Source: Pyrinomonadaceae bacterium
GTDB taxonomy: Bacteria > Acidobacteriota > Blastocatellia > Pyrinomonadales > Pyrinomonadaceae
Length of the DNA: 11,444 nt
Assembly (NCBI GenBank): GCA_018060305.1
Contig: JAGOWF010000069.1
Span: 1 to 11,444 of the forward strand
Direction of reading: 5' to 3'
Shown here: positions 1 through 6,038 of the stretch, piece after piece
How the letters are laid out: the number at the start of each line of letters is the position of its first letter
Position numbering within the stretch: the first letter of the stretch is position 1
Notes under the pieces: model-generated
What the model was told of the DNA's origin: nothing
Database searches by the model: none
The model's input: the letters and a program-made list of their open reading frames with translations, nothing else
Position numbers and translations under genes: made by a program

Positions 1-598
1 CATTCTCGGCCATCGCCAGCCATGTCGCCTCGCCCGCTCGCGTGAAATGGCGGCGTGCGGCGAGGCCGTAACGCTCCGCGTCACGATGACGGCCCTGACG
101 CGAAACAACATTGCTGAGGTTCATGGCAACCTTGCCGGCTGCGAGGTGGTCGCGAGTGCTGACAAAGAATTTCAGTGCCGCTTCGCCCGCTTTTACCGCT
201 TCCTCGTAACGCCCGGGCATGGCGAGAGCGAGAAGCTCGGCGACGCGGGTCTGTGCCGCGTCGTTGTCGCGGCCGAGGGCTGCGAACATCTTACCGGCCT
301 GTCGGAGGGCCTTCACGGCCTGGTCAAATCGGCCTCGCGTGATCTCGGCTATGCCTTTTATCCATTGCGCGGTCGCGGTGACAACCGGTGAGCCAGCGAT
401 CAGCGTCAGAGCGTTTGCCGCGGACGACGCCCTCTGCGCCGTGACGGGATCAATTGTCCACGTCGCGTAGCAGATATCGCGCAGTTCGGCGGCCAGACGC
501 TCGTCGGCAGAGGAGCGATTGGCCCTGAGCAATCGTGTCCGCTCGGCGTTATCTGCCGCCGCGATCAGTTGTTTGGCTAGTGCCGATCGACGCATCAT
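1..598 (-). CDS. TPR-repeat protein, probable N-terminal part of a TPR-CHAT type protein (partial)
   Basis: An open reading frame runs from the ATG at 598-596 to the left edge without a stop: 199 full codons, C-terminus missing. Residues 1-70 are helical and Ala/Leu/Arg-rich. Residues 77-110, 114-150 and 153-190 read as three tetratricopeptide repeats with the usual small-residue pattern (W79, G82, G89, A94; G129, A134; G169, A174), and a fourth seems to begin near 191. TPRs bind other proteins. I see no signal peptide, so it is probably cytoplasmic. The combination of ECF sigma factor, small beta-domain protein and TPR protein recalls Acidobacteriota clusters where the third gene ends in a CHAT (caspase-like) protease domain. 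That domain would lie outside the window, so this part is inference. A second ATG at 595-593 is an alternative start. No Shine-Dalgarno precedes either start, but TATAAT lies 4 nt upstream. Confidence 0.8.
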   Translation of the reverse strand, partial: MMRRSALAKQLIAAADNAERTRLLRANRSSADERLAAELRDICYATWTIDPVTAQRASSAANALTLIAGSPVVTATAQWIKGIAEITRGRFDQAVKALRQAGKMFAALGRDNDAAQTRVAELLALAMPGRYEEAVKAGEAALKFFVSTRDHLAAGKVAMNLSNVVSRQGRHRDAERYGLAARRHFTRAGEATWLAMAEN

Positions 599-602
599 GC
601 CG

Positions 603-608
603 ATTATA
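603..608 (-). promoter_or_regulatory. TATAAT -10 box abutting the TPR gene start
   Basis: The minus strand reads TATAAT, a full match to the sigma-70 -10 consensus, 4 nt before the first ATG and 7 nt before the second (595-593). A 7-nt discriminator would place the transcript start on the second ATG, giving a leaderless mRNA. No convincing -35 hexamer lies 16-18 bp upstream, because that stretch falls in the neighbouring hairpin. Confidence 0.4.
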
Positions 609-616
609 CAATGAGG

Positions 617-649
617 AAAGGCGAAGGTTTCGCGCGTCCCTTCGCCTTT
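617..649 (-). terminator. Perfect 11-bp inverted repeat, possible terminator of the sigma/beta-domain genes
   Basis: The arms AAAGGCGAAGG (617-627) and CCTTCGCCTTT (639-649) are perfectly complementary around an 11-nt loop. The hairpin starts 23 nt after the stop codon of the upstream minus-strand gene. On that strand the 3' arm ends in TTT followed by CCTC, so the U-tract is weak. It could end or attenuate transcription between the beta-domain gene and the TPR gene, or stabilise an RNA end. The structure is certain; its role is inferred. Confidence 0.45.
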
Positions 650-672
650 TGGTGGATGGATTCTGAAGGCTC

Positions 673-1185
673 TTAACCGAGGATGATCTTCTCAACAAAT
701 ATTTCTTGTGTGTCGCCGCTGGCTGTCAGGCTGTATTCGCCGCCTGAGACTCCGCTGAATTCAAATCCGCCGTTCTCGTCGATCTCGGTTATTAGATCGC
801 CCAGACCTACGCTGCCGGCCTCGAATCCATCGCCTAATATCTGTCCGCGAACATCAAACCCCTTGCCAACCGCGGTAACGCGCAGGTCGATCGCATTGTC
901 GCCCGTCTCAAACAGCATCTGTCGGGCCGTGCTGCCCGTTGCTGAGCGCTCGCCAAAGGCCGCGCGTCCGGGAGTGAGGTCAACACTCAGCACGGCTGCG
1001 ATGCGTTGCATGAGCGAAGGCGACTTTTCGGCCACGCTTGTGCGGTAGAGGCCCTTTGCAAACTGCACCAGTTCAGCCGGTGCATCGACCGCTGTATCGG
1101 TCTGCATCCGTCGGATGATGTGTTCGAGGCGTTGTTCGGATGTTCTTTTCATTGTTCGCCAGTGGCCCAATTGCCCTTGCTCCAT
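673..1185 (-). CDS. Carboxypeptidase-regulatory-like (beta-sandwich) protein between ECF sigma factor and TPR gene
   Basis: 170 aa from the ATG at 1185. A start at residue 12 (ATG 1152-1150, beginning MKRTSEQ) is equally plausible and gives 159 aa; neither has a clear ribosome binding site. Residues 13-65 are charged and helical. A short conserved-looking motif, RQMLFETGDNAIDLRV, occupies 88-103. Residues 105-170 alternate Gly and hydrophobics (DVRGQIL, GGFEFSGVSGGEYSL) in the manner of a carboxypeptidase regulatory-like or transthyretin-like beta domain. There is no signal peptide, transmembrane segment or catalytic motif. The gene lies 33 nt downstream of the sigma gene on the same strand, so it is probably co-transcribed. 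By position it may be an anti-sigma-like or coupling protein between the sigma factor and the TPR protein. That role is a guess; the family has no function that I know of. Confidence 0.75.
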   Translation of the reverse strand: MEQGQLGHWRTMKRTSEQRLEHIIRRMQTDTAVDAPAELVQFAKGLYRTSVAEKSPSLMQRIAAVLSVDLTPGRAAFGERSATGSTARQMLFETGDNAIDLRVTAVGKGFDVRGQILGDGFEAGSVGLGDLITEIDENGGFEFSGVSGGEYSLTASGDTQEIFVEKIILG

Positions 1186-1218
1186 TCAGACAGTGCCGAT
1201 GTGACTAAGAAAAAGACA

Positions 1219-1827
1219 CTATTTCATCAATTCCTTTTCGAGTTTCTTGAGACATCTTGAACGCAGCGGGCTGATACTCGTCTCGCCGACGCCGATGGCC
1301 GCCGCTACCTCTGCGTAGCTTGCGGACGGATCCGTCAGATAGATCATCGACAGGATCGTCCGGCAGCGTTCCTCTATTTTCGTGAGGGCGGCGCGGATCA
1401 GGTGCTGTTCCTCCAATTCGATCAGCATATCGTCAGCCAGTGGGCCACTGTCGCGGATGGCGGCCATCTCGGCCTCCATCTCTTCCTCGGTCTCGGGCGA
1501 ATAATGCCCCTTTGACCCGCGAATGACACCCCATGTCTTGAACTTTGCTGTCGTAACGATCCACGACCGTATGCGGTCGGGCTGCTCAATGGCGTCGATC
1601 TTCTCAAGCAGTGTTACAAACACTTCCTGAAAGACATCGGCCGCCTGTTCCTCCGTTAGTCCCGCACGACGCGGTATCGCGTAGATCAGCCGCTGATACT
1701 TTTCGACAAGCTCGTTCCACGCCGCCTGCTCACCCGCGCGGCAGCGCTTGACGATACGCGCGTCGTCATTAGCGATCACGGCCGCGCCAAATTCAGTTTC
1801 CGGACTTTGCTCAACTGCTGAGTTCAC
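1219..1827 (-). CDS. RNA polymerase sigma factor, sigma-70 family, ECF type
   Basis: 202 aa with a GTG start at 1827, typical of an ECF sigma factor with only regions 2 and 4. Region 2 spans about residues 22-104 and includes DVFQEVF (64-70), the core-polymerase contact region, followed by RIRSWIVTTAKFKTWGVIR (85-103), which covers regions 2.3-2.4 and would recognise the -10 element. An acidic linker rich in Glu (about 108-120) follows. Region 4 spans about 140-200, with a helix-turn-helix around SYAEVAAAIGVGETSISPLRSRCLKKL that would bind the -35 element. It is first in the minus-strand module and probably co-transcribed with the 170-aa gene. No classical membrane anti-sigma factor is adjacent. 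It diverges from the metal operon over 60 bp, so control of that operon is conceivable, though its natural partners are the two genes downstream. Function as a sigma factor is confident; its regulon is unknown. Confidence 0.92.
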   Translation of the reverse strand: MNSAVEQSPETEFGAAVIANDDARIVKRCRAGEQAAWNELVEKYQRLIYAIPRRAGLTEEQAADVFQEVFVTLLEKIDAIEQPDRIRSWIVTTAKFKTWGVIRGSKGHYSPETEEEMEAEMAAIRDSGPLADDMLIELEEQHLIRAALTKIEERCRTILSMIYLTDPSASYAEVAAAIGVGETSISPLRSRCLKKLEKELMK

Positions 1828-1887
1828 CGTTCGTTCAATGCTATAACGCGATATTACGCGATTCTGTCATACAATCAATATCGAGGC
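1828..1887. promoter_or_regulatory. Shared divergent promoter region with 10-bp-spaced direct repeats
   Basis: These 60 bp separate the divergent sigma gene and metal operon. ACGCGAT occurs twice in direct orientation at 1846-1852 and 1856-1862, exactly one helical turn apart, which suits a DNA-binding protein. On the plus strand TACAAT (1870-1875, 5/6 match to a -10 box) lies 12 nt before the DUF3703 ATG, without a recognisable -35. On the minus strand TATAGC (1845-1840) lies 12 nt before the sigma GTG, with ATGACA (1870-1865) 19 bp upstream as a poor -35. Either transcript would have a leader of only about 5 nt. No inverted repeat typical of a MerR or ArsR operator is visible. Confidence 0.4.
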
Positions 1888-2235
1888 ATGTCGGAACTGA
1901 GCGAACACATCGATAACGAGATCGAGGCTGCGCGTCGCCGTGAAGAGGACGGGCGATTAGACGATGCCTTTGTTCACCTCGAACGGGCACACGTTCTCGG
2001 CCAGGCCTCGACATCCCAACATACGCGTATTCACTGGCGAATGCTCAAACTTGGCTTCAAGATGCATTCACCACGTGAAATGTGGGGACAGATCATCCGC
2101 ATCATCGGCGCGGCGACCAAGACGCCGCTCGGCATCTATCCGATCGGGAACATCGGCAGCTCAAAGGTCTGGTTCTTCGCGCCCATGCCTGTTCCGCGCG
2201 AGTTGCAGGAGATGCTCGATAAAGATAAAATGTAA
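1888..2235 (+). CDS. DUF3703 family protein, metal-resistance associated
   Basis: 115 aa, soluble, no signal peptide. The pattern of a helical, charged N-terminus followed by AFVHLERAHVLGQ, HTRIHWRMLK, then IPIGN-like YPIGNIG and a C-terminal MPVPRELQEML matches my recollection of the DUF3703 family in both length (about 110-120 aa) and motif order. Four histidines at 30, 35, 45 and 49, spaced H-x4-H and H-x3-H, sit in the conserved core and could bind a metal; this is inference. DUF3703 genes often accompany cation-efflux genes, and here the gene heads the czc operon, 11 nt before the next gene. The molecular function is unknown. The ATG at 1888 is preceded by GAGG only 1 nt away, too close for a normal Shine-Dalgarno, and a -10-like TACAAT lies 12 nt upstream, so a very short leader is likely. 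Confidence 0.8.
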   Translation: MSELSEHIDNEIEAARRREEDGRLDDAFVHLERAHVLGQASTSQHTRIHWRMLKLGFKMHSPREMWGQIIRIIGAATKTPLGIYPIGNIGSSKVWFFAPMPVPRELQEMLDKDKM

Positions 2236-2246
2236 ATTTCGACAGA

Positions 2247-2576
2247 ATGCGGATCGCCAGTCTCTTTTTCATCGTCTATACCTTTATTCTCGTCACGCAG
2301 CCGTGTCAGGATATCGCGAGCCTTCTAAGCGCATGCGACGGCGAAGGAACGCGTATCGCCCATGTCGAAGGTGAGCCCGACACACGATCCGACGCCGACC
2401 TTTGTTCCCCGTTTTGTATTTGCTCCTGCTGCAGCCTTCCTGTTTCCGAGGCGCGTCTCGCGATGACAGTGACCGTGAGAACGACACTGGCACCGGTCGC
2501 CGCCCAGGCAACCGATTATGAGAACGCGGCCACGTATTCCTTCCAAAACTCCATCTGGCAACCGCCAAAAGCGTAA
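2247..2576 (+). CDS. Small Cys-rich secreted protein, DUF6660-like
   Basis: 109 aa. Residues 1-18 form a hydrophobic signal-like segment (MRIASLFFIVYTFILVTQ), followed by PCQD. A Cys cluster, DLCSPFCICSCC, spans residues 51-62 with C53, C57, C59, C61 and C62; further Cys are at 20 and 30. The C-terminus ends in NSIWQPPKA. From memory, small proteins preceding czc/cus operons in Bacteroidetes (annotated DUF6660) share the signal segment, the CSPFCxCxCC core and an 'SIWQPP' C-terminus. I infer a periplasmic or outer-membrane-associated metal-binding or metal-delivery protein feeding the CzcCBA pump; no function has been demonstrated that I know of. It begins 11 nt after the DUF3703 stop. The upstream sequence lacks a good Shine-Dalgarno, so translation may depend on coupling. 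The family name is less certain than the existence of the gene. Confidence 0.75.
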   Translation: MRIASLFFIVYTFILVTQPCQDIASLLSACDGEGTRIAHVEGEPDTRSDADLCSPFCICSCCSLPVSEARLAMTVTVRTTLAPVAAQATDYENAATYSFQNSIWQPPKA

Positions 2577-2582
2577 CTAGTC

Positions 2583-2623
2583 GCCACAACTGCGCATGTT
2601 TCTCGGTCGGGTCACCGTGTGGC
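2583..2623 (+). other. Nested inverted repeat in the 86-nt gap before czcC
   Basis: GCCACA (2583-2588) pairs with TGTGGC (2618-2623), and inside it CGGT (2604-2607) pairs with ACCG (2614-2617) around a 6-nt loop. There is no U-tract afterwards. It lies in the only sizeable gap of the operon (2577-2662) and might act as an attenuator, an RNA processing site or an operator. Apart from this and an AT-rich stretch before the start codon, I see nothing in the gap. Confidence 0.25.
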
Positions 2624-2662
2624 CTGAACGATATTGTCGATTTTAGTTATTGCTAGGTGTTT

Positions 2663-3925
2663 ATGAATAGGTTTATTTTCCTGGCGGTCATCGTTTTGTC
2701 TGCCGGCGTCGCTAATGGGCAGACGTTCGGCCTCGCGGAGATCGTCAACCGAGCCATTCAGGAGAATGGCGAGATCAGGATCGCTCGACTTGAGGTGGAC
2801 AAGGCCCGCGCGCGCCTCTCGCAGGCGCAGCTCAGGCCGAATCCGACTTTGGAAGTTGAGCATGCCAGCGGACGTTTTGTCGGCTCGCCAGGCGACCGTG
2901 AATTGAGCGTGGAGCTGTCCGTGCCTCTGGAGGTTTACGGTCAACGGGCACGCCGCATCGAGCTTGCAAGGGCGGAGGTCACGCTTCAGGAAGCAGAACT
3001 CACCTCAAAGGAAAGAGAGCTTACAGTGCGTATTATCGCAGATTACATTGAGGCATTGTCTGCATCGCGCGAGCTTAGGGTATTTGACGAGATCCTTGAT
3101 CTGGATATCCAGACGGTCAAATTCGTGCAGATCCGGGTAAACGAGGGCGAATCGGCGCCGCTTGAACTCAATCTCCTGCAAACCGAGATCGAACGCCTGC
3201 GTGCCCAGCGACATCTTGCCGAGGGCAGATTTCGAGTGGCTCTCTCGAAACTAAAATACTATGCCGGTGTTGCGTACGAGATGCCGTTTCCATTGCGTGA
3301 GGACATCGAGACGGCAACGCTTCCCGTTCTGCCTGCAACTCTGGAAACGAGCATTGATGTGGGATCGAAGAACCGGCCGGAGATCCGTCTTGCGGTTCTT
3401 GAAGAACAATTAGCAACTGCAGGGCTGCGTCTCGTGCGCTCACAGTCGAAGCCGGACATATCGGCTACGGCCCGATACACACAGGGACGCGCCGGGTTTG
3501 ACGATCCGCGAGGCGAGTTTTTCCAGCGCGACCGAGGTCTGACCTTTGGAGTCTCAATTGGCTTGCCGGTTTTCAATCGCAATCAAGGTGCAAAAGCAGA
3601 GGCTGAGATCGCCATTCGCCAAGCGCAGGAAAGACGGATCTTTTCCGAGCAAGTCGTTAAGAGCGAGATCGTTGCGGCGTTCTATCGAATAGAGGCCGCG
3701 AAGCGGGCACTGGCAACGCTCGAAACGGCAGTGTTGCCGCGCTCTCGCGAAAACATCGAGACTATCCGCCGAGTTTACGAGATCGGCGAATTAAAGATCA
3801 CCGATCTTATCGCCGAGCAGCGCAAACTGCTCGACGCCAATCGCGATTTGACGACTACATTGACTGAACGCTATCGCGCTCACGCCGATCTTTTGATAGC
3901 CATCGGCGCAATTTCATTCAAATAG
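2663..3925 (+). CDS. czcC: CzcC/CusC-type outer membrane factor of an RND efflux pump (TolC family)
   Basis: 420 aa from the ATG at 2663. An in-frame GTG 6 nt upstream would give 422 aa, but TAGG at 2654-2657 suits the ATG better. Residues 1-18 are a signal peptide (MNRFIFLAVIVLSAGVANG, probable cut before QT). The mature protein shows two homologous halves of long amphipathic helices, typical of the outer membrane efflux protein family, including the hallmark LRPNPTLEVE near residue 52, PLEVYGQRARR in the first half and the related GLPVFNRNQGAKAEAE in the second. There is no lipobox Cys, unlike many CusC proteins. It would trimerise to form the outer-membrane and periplasmic channel that takes metal ions from CzcB/CzcA out of the cell. 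The stop is followed 12 nt later by czcB. Glu codons here are mostly GAG, whereas czcB uses mainly GAA. Confidence 0.92.
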   Translation: MNRFIFLAVIVLSAGVANGQTFGLAEIVNRAIQENGEIRIARLEVDKARARLSQAQLRPNPTLEVEHASGRFVGSPGDRELSVELSVPLEVYGQRARRIELARAEVTLQEAELTSKERELTVRIIADYIEALSASRELRVFDEILDLDIQTVKFVQIRVNEGESAPLELNLLQTEIERLRAQRHLAEGRFRVALSKLKYYAGVAYEMPFPLREDIETATLPVLPATLETSIDVGSKNRPEIRLAVLEEQLATAGLRLVRSQSKPDISATARYTQGRAGFDDPRGEFFQRDRGLTFGVSIGLPVFNRNQGAKAEAEIAIRQAQERRIFSEQVVKSEIVAAFYRIEAAKRALATLETAVLPRSRENIETIRRVYEIGELKITDLIAEQRKLLDANRDLTTTLTERYRAHADLLIAIGAISFK

Positions 3926-3937
3926 GAAATTATTTTT

Positions 3938-5413
3938 ATGCAAGACAACGACAGAATCGAAGAAACGTGTCATCACGACGCGGACGAAGCAGAACTTAGT
4001 CGGCTCGAAGAAAAGTTCGACGCCGAGAGCGACGACCTTACTAAACCATCGACAAAGAATCGGGCAACCGTGATCATCGCCATTGCCCTCGCAGCCATTA
4101 TCGGCGTCAGCTCGATTGCATGGCTGGCGACGCGAAGTTCGTCTGACGCAAAAACCGAGACCGTTGAGAAGAAAGAAGACGAGCATTCGGAAAATGAGAC
4201 CGGAAAAGAAGTAAAGCTCGATCCCGAACTTCTCGCGTCGGCAGGTATTACAACCGAAACGGTCACCTCGCGTCCGGCCGTCGCTCTTCTTGACGTGACC
4301 GGCACGGTCGAATCCGATCCGCAGCAAACCCAGACGGTTTCGCCGCTGGTTGCGGGCCGCGTTGAACGGGTGTTCGCGTCGATCGGCGACCGAGTTTCCG
4401 CCGGACAAACTCTGGCGACGATCGCAAGCACCGAAATCACCGAAGCATACGGCAAGTTTCACGAATCGGAAAATCGTCTCGACATTGCGCGAAAAACTTT
4501 GCAGCGTGTACGCCGCAGCGAGAATCGTGTCGGCGTTCTACAGGCGAAAGCACGTCTCGACGAGGCCGAAGCTACATTAAAGCGAACCCGCCGCCTTATC
4601 GAGCTTGGCGCAGGCGCCGGAAAAGATTTGATCGCAGCCGAGACGGCGCTGAAGACCGCGCAGGCGGATTACGAATTTCAGCGCAACATCACTCTGAATA
4701 AAGAAATTCAGGAGGCCGAGGCCGAAGTCAAAACTGCCGAAATCGATGTCAATCATCAGAAACGCAGCTTTTTAGCACTCGGAGTGAATATTAATGCAAA
4801 CGACGAAGACGCGCGAAAAATGATCGTCGTTCCGTTAAAGGCGCCGTTGAGCGGCACTGTTTCCGAACGGCTGATCAATGTCGGTTCGGGCGTTCAGACC
4901 GGACAGCAAATGTTTACGCTCACGAACATTTCAAGCGTGTGGATCACCGCGAACGTTCCGCAGCAGCAGATTGGCCGCATCAACATCGGCACGTTCGCCG
5001 AGGTCACGACCAACAATCAACGATTCAATGCGCGAGTCACATACATCGATCCGACGATCAATGAAGACACGCGAACCGCGAGAGTTCGGCTTGCCGTCGA
5101 TAATCCCGGTGAGCGGCTGCGGCCCGGAATGTTTGTCGAGGTCGGTTTTCAAGGCGGCACCGACGCGGCAACCGGCGAAGAGCTGGTCGTGAATTCTGAA
5201 GCAATTCAGCGAATCGGCGAAAAGACGGTCGTGTTCATTCCGCGAGAAAACGAAAACGGAGCGTTCGAGGTTCGCGAGATCGAGGCCAGCGGTGAGATCG
5301 AAGGCTACACACGCATCAAAAGTGGCTTGAAGCTGGGTGAGAAGGTCGTAACAAAAGGAAGTTTCACGCTGAAAACCCTACTGCAAAAAGGCGACCTTGG
5401 AGAAGGACATTAA
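3938..5413 (+). CDS. czcB: CzcB/CusB-type periplasmic adaptor (membrane fusion protein) of an RND efflux pump
   Basis: 491 aa. Residues 1-42 are a polar, acidic cytoplasmic segment containing C11-H12-H13, then a single transmembrane helix (about 43-65) anchors the protein in the inner membrane. Residues 66-90 are charged and flexible. An MFP barrel and lipoyl (biotinyl-like) half follows (VSPLVAGRVERVFASIGDRV), then a long alpha-helical hairpin (about 165-275, with KARLDEAEATLKRTRRLIELG), the second lipoyl half (VPLKAPLSGTVSERLINVG) and beta-barrel and membrane-proximal domains (RLRPGMFVEVGFQG). This order is characteristic of HlyD/CusB adaptors, which bridge CzcA and CzcC and can present metal to the pump. 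AGGA at 3924-3927 overlaps the czcC stop and sits 10 nt before the ATG. The stop codon overlaps the next start by one base (TAATG), indicating translational coupling. The long cytoplasmic N-terminus with a Cys-His-His trio is uncommon for this family. Confidence 0.93.
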   Translation: MQDNDRIEETCHHDADEAELSRLEEKFDAESDDLTKPSTKNRATVIIAIALAAIIGVSSIAWLATRSSSDAKTETVEKKEDEHSENETGKEVKLDPELLASAGITTETVTSRPAVALLDVTGTVESDPQQTQTVSPLVAGRVERVFASIGDRVSAGQTLATIASTEITEAYGKFHESENRLDIARKTLQRVRRSENRVGVLQAKARLDEAEATLKRTRRLIELGAGAGKDLIAAETALKTAQADYEFQRNITLNKEIQEAEAEVKTAEIDVNHQKRSFLALGVNINANDEDARKMIVVPLKAPLSGTVSERLINVGSGVQTGQQMFTLTNISSVWITANVPQQQIGRINIGTFAEVTTNNQRFNARVTYIDPTINEDTRTARVRLAVDNPGERLRPGMFVEVGFQGGTDAATGEELVVNSEAIQRIGEKTVVFIPRENENGAFEVREIEASGEIEGYTRIKSGLKLGEKVVTKGSFTLKTLLQKGDLGEGH

Positions 5414-6027
5414 TGGCGGATTGTTGTGAAAAAGATGGTGCAATTGCCGCATTGCGCGAAAGGCAGAGCACGACCCTTAAGATCGTGCTGGCAATTAATG
5501 CCGTGATGTTCTTTGTCGGGCTTGGAGCGGGTATCTACGCCGGCTCCTCGGCGGTGCTGTCCGACTCGCTCGATAACCTGGGCGATGCTCTGACATATGG
5601 GCTAAGCCTTTACGTCGTTTATAGAACTTCACGAGCTAAAGCGCGCGTCGCCTTGTTTAAGGGTGGTTTGATATTGTTCGCCGCATTGATCGTCCTCGCA
5701 CAAGTTGGCTATAAACTGACAGCCCTAACAGTACCGATCTTCGAGGTTATGGGGGTCGTCAGTTTGTTTGCACTAGCGGCGAATGGATTGTGTTTGTTTC
5801 TTCTAACGCGCCATCGCGAGGACGATGTGAACATGAGTTCTGTCTGGGAATGCTCGCGGAACGATATAGCGTCGAACATCTCCGTCTTTTTTGCAGCAAG
5901 TGCAGTGTGGTTTACGCAGTCGGGCTGGCCCGATATTGTCATCGCACTTGGGTTAGTATGCCTTTTCTTACGTTCTGCGTTTCGCGTGTTTACAGGTGCA
6001 GCCCGTGAGCTTAAAAAAGCTAGTTAA
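5413..6027 (+). CDS. Short CDF-like cation transporter, membrane domain only
   Basis: 204 aa with about six hydrophobic segments (roughly 22-43, 46-68, 80-102, 108-131, 148-165, 172-192), so an inner-membrane protein. Residues 46-62 (SAVLSDSLDNLGDALTYG) match the cation diffusion facilitator TM2 site, with D54 and D58 in the HxxxD/DxxxD pattern. The TM5 site reads C147-S-R-N-D151, where CDF proteins such as ZitB have HxxxD, so a Cys replaces the usual His. The N-terminus starts MADCCEKD, a possible metal-binding Cys pair. The usual cytoplasmic C-terminal domain is missing, making it shorter than typical CDF exporters (about 300 aa). It probably exports a divalent cation from cytoplasm to periplasm by proton antiport, feeding the CzcCBA pump. 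A strong Shine-Dalgarno (GGAGAAGGA, 5399-5407) and a 1-base overlap with czcB show tight coupling. Metal specificity cannot be read from the sequence. Confidence 0.85.
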   Translation: MADCCEKDGAIAALRERQSTTLKIVLAINAVMFFVGLGAGIYAGSSAVLSDSLDNLGDALTYGLSLYVVYRTSRAKARVALFKGGLILFAALIVLAQVGYKLTALTVPIFEVMGVVSLFALAANGLCLFLLTRHREDDVNMSSVWECSRNDIASNISVFFAASAVWFTQSGWPDIVIALGLVCLFLRSAFRVFTGAARELKKAS

Positions 6028-6038
6028 CGAAATAATTT

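Noticed and set aside
47..391. Plus-strand frame of 114 codons near the left edge
   Set aside because: The opposite strand carries a continuous frame from 598 to the edge with clear TPR repeats, which explains this stretch better.
2293..2589. Minus-strand frames over the Cys-rich secreted protein gene
   Set aside because: The plus-strand protein has a signal segment, a conserved-looking Cys cluster and operon context; the minus frames show none of these.
3914..4462. Minus-strand frame of 182 codons over the czcB 5' half
   Set aside because: It is a shadow of czcB; the composition is unlike a real protein (Cys-, Arg-, Phe-rich runs) and there is no start signal.
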